A stretch of 5,784 nucleotides of DNA, from NCBI GenBank assembly GCA_905233965.1, contig CAJOFG010000078.1, forward strand, positions 475 through 6,258. The letters are read 5' to 3'. The stretch comes from an uncultured Selenomonadaceae bacterium (GTDB lineage Bacteria > Bacillota > Negativicutes > Selenomonadales > Selenomonadaceae). Below are positions 1-5,384 of the stretch, piece after piece. The notes below the pieces were generated by a model that had not been told where the DNA came from, searched no databases, and saw nothing but the letters and a program-made list of their open reading frames with translations. Each line of letters opens with the position of its first letter. Position 1 is the stretch's first letter. The position numbers were made by a program, and so were the translations under genes.

Positions 1-234
1 CGCCTCGACATTGTGAACATCGAACACTTCCAAAATTTTTTTCAAACCGGTTTTTGCCGGCGAATAGTCAATCGTGGTTTCCCCGTCGTGGGTGTGAATG
101 TGAACATACATGACGCCGGGAAGTCCGAGCAAATTTTTTTCAATCGCCTTTGCATTTTCTTCCGTGTAACCTTTGGCGATGAATTGCATCCGGGTATTTC
201 CGTTATTGTTTCCGCAACCGCATTCCGCACACAT
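1..234 (-). CDS. Small HMA-like protein with N-terminal CxxCGCG motif (3' end cut by window edge)
   Basis: The ATG at 232-234 opens a frame of 78 codons that runs off the left edge without a stop, so the full length is unknown. The protein begins MCAECGCG, a Cys-rich head of the kind found at the N-terminus of the nickel chaperone HypB. After an Asn/Gly linker (residues 9-14) comes a stretch that fits the beta-alpha-beta-beta-alpha pattern of heavy-metal-associated (HMA) domains: MQFIAKG strand, an amphipathic helix at about 23-38, LPGVMYVHIHTHDG hairpin (38-51), then TTIDYSP and a second helix from about 60. The usual HMA loop CxxC is absent; cysteines occur only at positions 2, 5 and 7, and His residues cluster at 45, 47 and 49. 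Metal binding is inferred and the metal is unknown. It is not HypB, because no GTPase domain follows within the visible part. A G-run (244-249) lies 9 nt before the start as a possible ribosome-binding site, and a promoter lies just upstream. Confidence 0.72.
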   Translation of the reverse strand, partial: MCAECGCGNNNGNTRMQFIAKGYTEENAKAIEKNLLGLPGVMYVHIHTHDGETTIDYSPAKTGLKKILEVFDVHNVEA

Positions 235-274
235 ATTTTTAAGCCCCCCAAAAAAAATTTTTTTAACCGGGCGA

Positions 275-303
275 ATTATACACCCGGCGCGAAAAAAAAA
301 TAA
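275..303 (-). promoter_or_regulatory. Sigma70-type promoter for the CxxCGCG/HMA-like gene
   Basis: On the minus strand a perfect -10 box TATAAT lies at 275-280. With a 17-nt spacer, the -35 position (298-303) reads TTATTT, a weak match to TTGACA. Predicted transcription would begin near 267-269, about 34 nt before the ATG at 234. The -35 region sits inside the T-run of the recG terminator, so terminator and promoter share bases. The -10 box is flanked by an inverted repeat CCGGG...CCCGG (267-271 and 283-287), which could be an operator. The -10 is clear; regulation is inference. Confidence 0.6.
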
Positions 304-320
304 CCCCCCGCAGGGGAATT
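292..320 (-). terminator. Intrinsic terminator after recG
   Basis: On the minus strand, 9 nt after the recG stop codon, the RNA can fold AAUUCCCC-UGC-GGGGGGUU (302-320): four G-C pairs, two G-U pairs and two A-U pairs closing a 3-nt loop. It is followed by an A and nine U residues (292-301). This is a standard Rho-independent layout and marks the end of the prfA-to-recG transcription unit. Confidence 0.8.
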
Positions 321-328
321 TTAAAATT

Positions 329-2422
329 TTAAGCTTCGGTAATTTGTTGAAATTTTTCGCCGTAAGCCAGCGCGAGATTTTTTCTCAAGCTTACGAAATA
401 ATTTAAGTCTTCTTCGTCGGTAACAAATTTTTCCGCCGCATCTCTTGCCGCGATTAAAATTTCAACGTCGCGGAAAACGTCGGCAATTTTTAAATCCGGC
501 AGTCCGTGCTGGGCCTCGCCGAAAAATTGTCCGGGTCCGCGCAGTTGCAAATCTTTTTCCGCAAGTTTAAATCCGTCGTTCGTCGATTCCAAAATTTCCA
601 TTCGTGCTTTCGCGATGTCGGCTTTGCTGTCCGAAATTAAAATGCAGTAAGATTTTTGCGAACCGCGCCCGACTCTGCCGCGCAGTTGATGAAGTTGCGC
701 CAGACCGAAACGCTCCGCGTGTTCGACGACCATGACGCTTGCGTTGGGAACGTCCACGCCGACTTCGATAACCGTTGTGGAAACGAGCAATTTTGTTTCG
801 CCGGTGCGAAATTTTTCCATGACTTCATCTTTTTCCTTCGGTTTCATTTTGCCGTGAAGAAGTCCGCACGGAACATTTTTAAAAATTCCTCTGCTTAACA
901 TTTCGTAAATTTCAATCGCCGGATCCAGATTTTGAAATTTTTCCGAATCGCTCCGTTGAATCAGCGGACAAACGACGTAAGCCTGACGACCGGCGGAAAT
1001 TTCTTCCAGGACGAAATTATAAACTTTATTCCGGGAGCGAATGTGCCGCGAAATTGTTTTTATCGGCTTTCTGCCCGGCGGCATCTCTTTTATCAGCGAA
1101 ACGTCCAAGTCGCCGTAAACCGTCAGCGTCATTGTTCGCGGAATGGGTGTTGCCGTCATGACGAGCATATCCGGAATGAGTTCTGCTTTTTTTTCGAGCG
1201 ACGAACGCTGAGCCACTCCGAAACGGTGCTGTTCGTCCGTGACGACGAGTCCGAGTTTCGCGAAACTCAATCCTTCTTGAACGAGTGCATGAGTTCCGAT
1301 TACGATGTCGATTTCGTGATTTTCTGTTTGCCGGTAAATTTCTTTTTTCACCTTCGCCGAGCGCGTAACTTTTCCGCTGAGAAGTGCAACGCGGATTCCG
1401 AACCGCTCCAGCATTGTCGAAAAAGTTTCGTAATGTTGATTCGCCAAAATTTCGGTCGGTGCCATGAACGCGCCCTGCAGTCCGTTCTCAACCGCTTTTA
1501 CGAGTGCCAGCATTGCCACAACCGTTTTTCCGGAGCCCACGTCGCCTTGAATGAGTCGGCGCATAGGCAATTTGCTTTCCATATCTTTTGCAACGGTCTT
1601 GAAAGTTTTTTTCTGATCTCCGGTCAATTCAAACGGCAAATTTTCGTAAACCGTTTTCAAAAGTCGTCCGTTCTTTTCGCAGGAAATTCCGAGCCGTTCG
1701 TCGCGTGTCTGCTTTTTGATGAGCATTAAGCCGCACTGAATCAAAAATAATTCGTCGAACGCCAAACGCCGGCGCGCCGCGTGCAAATATTCCGGAGTCG
1801 GCGGAAAATGTATGGAACGCATCGCAACGTCGAGCGGAATTAAATTCAGTTCGTCCAAAATATTTTTCGGCAAAATTTCCGGGAGTGCCGGCATTTTGTT
1901 TAAAAGGTTCGTCATTGCCGCACGGAAAAAATTTTGATTAAGTGAGGCGGTCGCCGGGTAAATCGGCATGATTCCCAGACGCGGTTTTTCGCCCGGATAT
2001 AAAATTGAAAAACTTGCAATTTGATTCATCACCGGTTCGCCCGACCAGCCGTCCAATTTCGTTTTGCCGATTACGACAAGCGTCATGCCGTCGCTCAACT
2101 TTTCCATGATGTATTCCTGATTGAACCACGTCAGCGGAATGTGTCCGGTTCTGTCGGACAAAATCGCCGAAATAATTTTTAAACCGGTTCGCGTTTCCCT
2201 CATGCTCAAGTTTGAAAGTCTGCCGACGATAACCGAAGTTTGATCCAATTCCAAATTTGCGATGGGCGTTATCGTTCGTTGATCTTCGTAAGCGCGGGGG
2301 TAATGTGTCAGGAAGTCGTACATTGTCACGATGTTTAATTTTTCCAACGCCGCCGCCCGTCGAGGACCGACACCTTTTAAATACATTACGTTGTCGGTAA
2401 ATTCAAATTCGGTTCTGCTCAT
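329..2422 (-). CDS. recG: ATP-dependent DNA helicase RecG
   Basis: RecG unwinds branched DNA, driving replication-fork regression and Holliday-junction migration during repair and restart. The 697-residue protein has the family's normal length and layout. An N-terminal part holds the HhH-like LKGVGPRRAAALEKL (15-29) and an OB-fold wedge domain (about 60-150). The helicase core then has Walker A GDVGSGKT (293-300), DEQH box (396-399), TATPIPRT (423-430), STTVIEVGVDVPNA (548-561) and the arginine-finger motif QLRGRVGRG (579-587). The C-terminal TRG-like segment ending in LQLRGPGQFFGEAQHG (625-640) is intact. No break or missing motif is seen. The ATG at 2420-2422 is preceded by a strong ribosome-binding site, and the gene starts 10 nt after tsaC. 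It is the last gene of the operon, with a terminator directly behind it. Confidence 0.97.
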   Translation of the reverse strand: MSRTEFEFTDNVMYLKGVGPRRAAALEKLNIVTMYDFLTHYPRAYEDQRTITPIANLELDQTSVIVGRLSNLSMRETRTGLKIISAILSDRTGHIPLTWFNQEYIMEKLSDGMTLVVIGKTKLDGWSGEPVMNQIASFSILYPGEKPRLGIMPIYPATASLNQNFFRAAMTNLLNKMPALPEILPKNILDELNLIPLDVAMRSIHFPPTPEYLHAARRRLAFDELFLIQCGLMLIKKQTRDERLGISCEKNGRLLKTVYENLPFELTGDQKKTFKTVAKDMESKLPMRRLIQGDVGSGKTVVAMLALVKAVENGLQGAFMAPTEILANQHYETFSTMLERFGIRVALLSGKVTRSAKVKKEIYRQTENHEIDIVIGTHALVQEGLSFAKLGLVVTDEQHRFGVAQRSSLEKKAELIPDMLVMTATPIPRTMTLTVYGDLDVSLIKEMPPGRKPIKTISRHIRSRNKVYNFVLEEISAGRQAYVVCPLIQRSDSEKFQNLDPAIEIYEMLSRGIFKNVPCGLLHGKMKPKEKDEVMEKFRTGETKLLVSTTVIEVGVDVPNASVMVVEHAERFGLAQLHQLRGRVGRGSQKSYCILISDSKADIAKARMEILESTNDGFKLAEKDLQLRGPGQFFGEAQHGLPDLKIADVFRDVEILIAARDAAEKFVTDEEDLNYFVSLRKNLALAYGEKFQQITEA

Positions 2423-2426
2423 TTAA

Positions 2427-2434
2427 CTCACCTC
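2427..2434 (-). promoter_or_regulatory. Ribosome-binding site of recG
   Basis: The minus strand reads GAGGTGAG, a near-complete Shine-Dalgarno sequence, 4 nt before the recG ATG. Its first bases overlap the tsaC TGA stop (2433-2435), so a ribosome ending tsaC sits on the recG initiation site. This fixes the recG start and suggests coupled translation. Confidence 0.8.
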
Positions 2435-3050
2435 ACAAACAATTTTTTATTTCGTCCTCCGTGATCGCGCCGGCTCTCAAAATTTTCGGAACGTCGCCGG
2501 ACAAATCGACGACCGTCGAAGAAATTCCGAATTTACATTTGCCGCCGTCCAAGATGACCGGAATTTTGCCGGAAAAATTTTTTAAAACTTCCTCCGCATT
2601 TTTCGGCGGACTCATGCCGGAAATATTTGCGCTGGGTGCGGCTACGGGACAGCCGGAAATTTTTATCAGCGCAAGTGCAATTTCGTTGTCGGGGAAACGG
2701 ATACCGACATTTTTTTTGCCGCCGGTCACGAAGTCCGGAACAATTTCGGATTTCTCCAAAATTATCGTCAACGGACCGGGACAAAATTTTTTGAAAAGTT
2801 TTTCCGCCGCCGGAGAAATTTTTTTCACAAGTTTTTCGACCGTTTCCAAATTCGCGACGTGCAGGCTCAAAGGTTTATCGGCGGGACGACCTTTGACGGC
2901 GAAAATTTTTTTGCAAGCCGCGACATTCAAACCGTCCGCGCCGAGACCGTAAACCGTTTCCGTCGGGAATGCGACCGGTTCACCGGCGCGAATCATTTCG
3001 CCGGCGCGTTGCAAATTTTCTTTTGTCGGTTTTAAAATTTTTGTTTCCAT
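2433..3050 (-). CDS. tsaC: L-threonylcarbamoyladenylate synthase (TsaC/Sua5/YrdC family)
   Basis: This enzyme makes threonylcarbamoyl-AMP from threonine, bicarbonate and ATP, the first step of t6A formation at position 37 of ANN-decoding tRNAs. The protein has 205 residues and is a single YrdC domain; the extra C-terminal domain of long Sua5 proteins is absent. Family signatures are FPTETVYGLGADG (28-40), KGRPADKPLSLHV (53-65), the FCPGPLTIIL strand (89-98), GIRFPD (116-121), APSANISG (138-145), GISSTVVDL (175-183) and RAGAI (192-196). I chose the ATG at 3048-3050, which follows an AAGGA site by 9 nt. A TTG seven codons further upstream (3069-3071) is in frame but would lie inside prmC. The gap to the prmC stop is one base and recG follows after 10 nt, so the three are almost certainly co-transcribed. 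Confidence 0.95.
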   Translation of the reverse strand: METKILKPTKENLQRAGEMIRAGEPVAFPTETVYGLGADGLNVAACKKIFAVKGRPADKPLSLHVANLETVEKLVKKISPAAEKLFKKFCPGPLTIILEKSEIVPDFVTGGKKNVGIRFPDNEIALALIKISGCPVAAPSANISGMSPPKNAEEVLKNFSGKIPVILDGGKCKFGISSTVVDLSGDVPKILRAGAITEDEIKNCL

Positions 3051-3051
3051 A

Positions 3052-3906
3052 TCACTTTTTCCTTGCCGCAATAACTCTGTCGATGCCGGATAAATCTTTC
3101 AAAATTTTTATCTCACAAAATTTTTCGTCGCGAAGAATAATTTTCTTAACTTCCTCCGCTTGCCCGATACCGATTTCAAAAGCAATAAGTCCGTTCGGCG
3201 ACAAAAAATCCGGCGCGGCTTTAACGAGTTGTCGATAAAAATTCAAGCCGTCAACTCCTCCGTCGAGTGCGATTTTCGGTTCGGTCTTGACTTCCGGCTG
3301 AAGATTTTTAATTTCGTCCGTCGGAATGTAAGGCGGGTTTGAAACTATGCAGTCAAAAATTTTTCCGGCGAGCGGCTCAAACATATTGCCGGGAAAAAAA
3401 TTTATCCTGTCGGCGAGTTGCAAATTTTCCGCGTTACGTTTCGCAACCTCAAGCGCGCCGGGCGAAATATCGACGGTTGCCGCCGTTGCACCGGGAAGAT
3501 TTTTTAAAATCGAAATGCAAATCGCGCCGCTGCCGGTTCCGATGTCGGCAATTTTGGCACCCGGAAAATTTTTCAAAGCGTCGATAACGAACTGCACCAA
3601 AATTTCCGTGTCAGGGCGGGGAATCAAAACTTCCGGCGTGACGAAAAAATTCATGCCGAAAAATTCTTTTCTCCCGACAATGTAAGCGACGGGAATTTTT
3701 TTTGCGCGACGTTCGACGAAATTTTTAAAGCGGGAAAATTCTTCGTCGGACAAAATTTTTTCCGGGTGAACGTAAAGCGACAACCTGTCCGTGTGCAAAA
3801 CTTCGGCAAGCAAAACTTCCGCATCAAGTCCCGGCGTGTCGATTTTTGCGTCGGTAAAAATTTTTTTCGCCGACTTCAAAGCGTCGGCTGCGATAATTTT
3901 TTTCAT
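3052..3906 (-). CDS. prmC: Peptide chain release factor N5-glutamine methyltransferase PrmC (HemK)
   Basis: PrmC transfers a methyl group from S-adenosylmethionine to the glutamine of the GGQ motif in RF1 and RF2, which improves peptide release. The 284-residue protein has the usual length. A helical N-terminal substrate-binding region (about 1-75) leads into IPRPDTE (95-101), the SAM-binding DIGTGSG (121-127), the acidic TVDIS strand end (144-148) and the catalytic NPPY (190-193), followed by EPKIALDGGVDGL (209-221). The start ATG (3904-3906) overlaps the upstream methyltransferase stop as ATGA. No convincing Shine-Dalgarno precedes it; the nearby minus-strand sequence is mainly A and T runs. 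The next in-frame ATG is about 85 codons in, so this start is firm and translation is probably coupled to the upstream gene. Its substrate gene prfA is in the same operon, separated by three accessory genes. Confidence 0.96.
   Translation of the reverse strand: MKKIIAADALKSAKKIFTDAKIDTPGLDAEVLLAEVLHTDRLSLYVHPEKILSDEEFSRFKNFVERRAKKIPVAYIVGRKEFFGMNFFVTPEVLIPRPDTEILVQFVIDALKNFPGAKIADIGTGSGAICISILKNLPGATAATVDISPGALEVAKRNAENLQLADRINFFPGNMFEPLAGKIFDCIVSNPPYIPTDEIKNLQPEVKTEPKIALDGGVDGLNFYRQLVKAAPDFLSPNGLIAFEIGIGQAEEVKKIILRDEKFCEIKILKDLSGIDRVIAARKK
3060..3064 (-). promoter_or_regulatory. Ribosome-binding site deciding the tsaC start
   Basis: AAGGA on the minus strand lies 9 nt before the ATG at 3048-3050, within the last codons of prmC. 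It favours the 205-residue TsaC over the longer frame beginning at a TTG. Confidence 0.55.
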
Positions 3907-4898
3907 GGCAAAATTTTTTTAATCTCTCGCGCTATCGCCTCAATGACGTTGACCGAAACGGAATTTCCGAACTGTTTGTAAAGGTGAACGTCGGCAACCG
4001 GCAATTTGAAATTTTCCGGAAAACCCTGAAGTCTTGCCCATTCGCGGGGAGTCATTTTTCTGATGTCCTCGTCGTTTATTTTTCCCTTAATGTGAGTCGT
4101 CGGAATTTTTGAATGTTCCCGGCTGTCAACGATTAAATTTCTTTCGCGCCCCATGCCGCCGCACACCAACGCTCCGGCAATTCCGTTCAAGTCCCGGACT
4201 TCGTAGCCGAACCCGTTGCCGGCTTTTTCGTGCCGGGCTTTATGTTTGCGCAAAGTGTCGAGGTAAACGTCGCTCAAATAATATTTCGCCGGAATCGGTG
4301 CGGGATCCAAAATGTCGGAGAGAGAAATTTTTTTGTCGATCGGCTCCGGGAATTTAAAATTTTTGTCGTCAACGTCATTCCGGAAACAGACAAGATAAAT
4401 CCGCTCCCGGTTTTGCGGAACGCCGAAATCTTTGCTGTTCAAAACTTTGTAATGAACTTTGTACCCGATTTGCTCAAACGCACCGCGAATAATTTTAAAC
4501 GTCCTGCCTTTGTCGTGCATGACAAGACCTTTGACATTTTCGCAAAAAATTATTTTAGGCTTATGCCTGTCGCAAATTCGCACAACGTCCAAAAAAAGTG
4601 TGCCGCGACAAACGCCGTGATAATCGTCGTCAAAGCCGCCGTGTCGTCCGGCAATCGAAAAAGCCTGACACGGAAAACCGGCAAGACAAATGTCAAATGC
4701 CGGTACTTCGTTCTCATTAACCTTCGTGATGTCGCCGTGAATTTTTATTTCGTCACCGAAATTTGCCGTGTAAGTTTTTTGCGCCGACGAATCAATTTCA
4801 CTGACAAAAACAGTCCGGGCTTTCTCTCCGAAAACTCTGTCGAAGCCCAGACGAATACCGCCTATCCCGGCGAACAAATCAATAATTTTGTATTCCAT
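3903..4898 (-). CDS. dcm: DNA (cytosine-5-)-methyltransferase, orphan
   Basis: This is a C5-cytosine DNA methyltransferase of 331 residues; the symbol denotes the family, not orthology to E. coli Dcm. Motifs appear in canonical order. Motif I is DLFAGIGG (7-14), and motif IV is GFPCQAFS with nucleophile Cys77. Motif VI is ENVKG (120-124), and motif VIII is QNRERIYLV (162-170). Motif IX lies around MTPREWARLQGFP (282-294), and motif X is YKQFGNSVSVNVIEAIA (307-323). The target-recognition region lies between about 195 and 280 and contains GNGFGYEV (227-234) and CGGMGRERNLIVDSR (246-260). I cannot read the target sequence from it. All catalytic motifs look intact, so the enzyme is probably active. 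No restriction endonuclease or Vsr gene is visible. It starts 3 nt after the antitoxin gene, and its TGA overlaps the prmC ATG. Codon flavour resembles its neighbours, so any transfer is not recent. Confidence 0.94.
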   Translation of the reverse strand: MEYKIIDLFAGIGGIRLGFDRVFGEKARTVFVSEIDSSAQKTYTANFGDEIKIHGDITKVNENEVPAFDICLAGFPCQAFSIAGRHGGFDDDYHGVCRGTLFLDVVRICDRHKPKIIFCENVKGLVMHDKGRTFKIIRGAFEQIGYKVHYKVLNSKDFGVPQNRERIYLVCFRNDVDDKNFKFPEPIDKKISLSDILDPAPIPAKYYLSDVYLDTLRKHKARHEKAGNGFGYEVRDLNGIAGALVCGGMGRERNLIVDSREHSKIPTTHIKGKINDEDIRKMTPREWARLQGFPENFKLPVADVHLYKQFGNSVSVNVIEAIAREIKKILP

Positions 4899-4901
4899 TT
4901 T

Positions 4902-5093
4902 TCAATCCGCAACTTTTCTCAACTCATTTTTTCGCGGGTGAACGCGATAAAATTTTTTCCACTCTTCGTCGGTAATTTTCGGAATATCGCTGTAATCGAT
5001 GTCCTCATCTTTCATTTTGGAAAGTTCTTCGAGTTCGGCAAGTTCTTCGTCGGTCATCGGCGGCATACCTTTATAAACCAAAATACTGCCCAT
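4902..5093 (-). CDS. brnA: BrnA-type antitoxin, short form without DNA-binding domain
   Basis: This is a 63-residue acidic protein. Residues 13-50 carry the N-terminal BrnA signature: MTDEELAELEEL followed by DEDIDYSDIPKITDEEWKK. In the family this region wraps and neutralises the BrnT RNase toxin. BrnA proteins normally continue into a ribbon-helix-helix DNA-binding domain that dimerises and represses the brnTA promoter. Here the protein ends at RKNELRKVAD, about where that domain would begin, and the methyltransferase ATG follows after 3 nt, so there is no space for a remnant. The ATG at 5091-5093 is chosen because a perfect AGGAGG precedes it by 9 nt; a longer frame opening at 5123 has no such support. 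The start lies inside the 3' end of brnT (23-nt overlap), giving toxin-first order. Assignment rests on the motif and on the BrnT partner. Binding to the toxin is inferred. Confidence 0.75.
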   Translation of the reverse strand: MGSILVYKGMPPMTDEELAELEELSKMKDEDIDYSDIPKITDEEWKKFYRVHPRKNELRKVAD

Positions 5094-5370
5094 AATATTT
5101 TCCCTCCTCGTCTTTGTCCGCAAGTCGGGCAGAAATAATTCTTGTCCTGTCTTCGCGTTCGGTGTAAATCACGACAAGAATTTTTCCGACTTTGCCGATC
5201 GTTTTGTACCTGTCCTCATCGTCACTGTGGAGTTCATCAAATTCTTCGTAGCGATTCTCGTCGAGAAAAACACGGGCGGCGATTGAAAATCTTATACCGT
5301 GCTTTTTTCGATTTATTTCGGATTTTTTGTCGTCCCACTCAATTTTCAATCCTTCAAGTTCAATTTCCAT
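5071..5370 (-). CDS. brnT: BrnT-type toxin (DUF497 family), RelE-like ribonuclease
   Basis: BrnT toxins are small RelE-fold RNases that cut mRNA and halt translation until neutralised by BrnA. The 99-residue protein matches the family from end to end. It has IEWDDKKSEINRKKHGIRF (10-28), AARVFLD (31-37), the HSDDEDRYKTIG segment (48-59), the core strand ILVVIYTERED (64-74) and RTRIISARLADKDE (75-88). No disruption is visible, so it may be a working toxin. The ATG at 5368-5370 is chosen because GGAG stands 8 nt before it; a TTG at 5386-5388 overlapping the prfA stop is a possible longer start. It begins 14 nt after prfA with no recognisable promoter between, and its 3' end overlaps the antitoxin start. 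The pair therefore probably depends on read-through from the prfA operon promoter, unlike ordinary self-regulated brnTA loci. Confidence 0.9.
   Translation of the reverse strand: MEIELEGLKIEWDDKKSEINRKKHGIRFSIAARVFLDENRYEEFDELHSDDEDRYKTIGKVGKILVVIYTEREDRTRIISARLADKDEEGKYYGQYFGL
5103..5108 (-). promoter_or_regulatory. Strong ribosome-binding site of the antitoxin, inside brnT
   Basis: The minus strand reads AGGAGG, within GAGGAGGG at 5102-5109, 9 nt before the antitoxin ATG. It is embedded in the brnT codons for Asp-Glu-Glu-Gly. It is a better match to the anti-Shine-Dalgarno than the GGAG in front of brnT, which would favour antitoxin over toxin synthesis from the shared message. Confidence 0.75.
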
Positions 5371-5384
5371 AAAATTTTCTCCGT

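Noticed and set aside
1..234. Identification of the left gene as hydrogenase nickel chaperone HypB
   Set aside because: Only the first eight residues resemble HypB; the rest follows an HMA-like pattern and no GTPase motif appears in the visible part.
42..251. 69-codon minus-strand open frame at the left end
   Set aside because: It is out of frame with the MCAECGCG protein, has no recognisable motif, and is a shadow of the edge-truncated gene at 1-234, which has promoter and ribosome-binding support.
321..332. Perfect palindrome TTAAAATTTTAA over the recG stop codon
   Set aside because: Only A and T, in a genome full of such words, and it has no link to a gene or a second copy; probably chance.
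932..1729. 265-codon open frame on the plus strand
   Set aside because: It lies wholly antisense to recG, is rich in Phe, Arg, His and Cys as expected of a shadow frame, and shows no domain or ribosome-binding site.
2461..2952. 163-codon open frame on the plus strand
   Set aside because: Antisense to tsaC, whose YrdC motifs are unambiguous.
3069..3071. Upstream TTG start for tsaC giving 212 residues
   Set aside because: The ATG at 3048-3050 has an AAGGA site at good distance and avoids a 20-nt overlap with prmC; the extra seven residues are not family-like.
4230..5138. 302-codon open frame on the plus strand
   Set aside because: It is antisense to the methyltransferase and antitoxin, both of which carry clear family motifs; no sign of a real protein.
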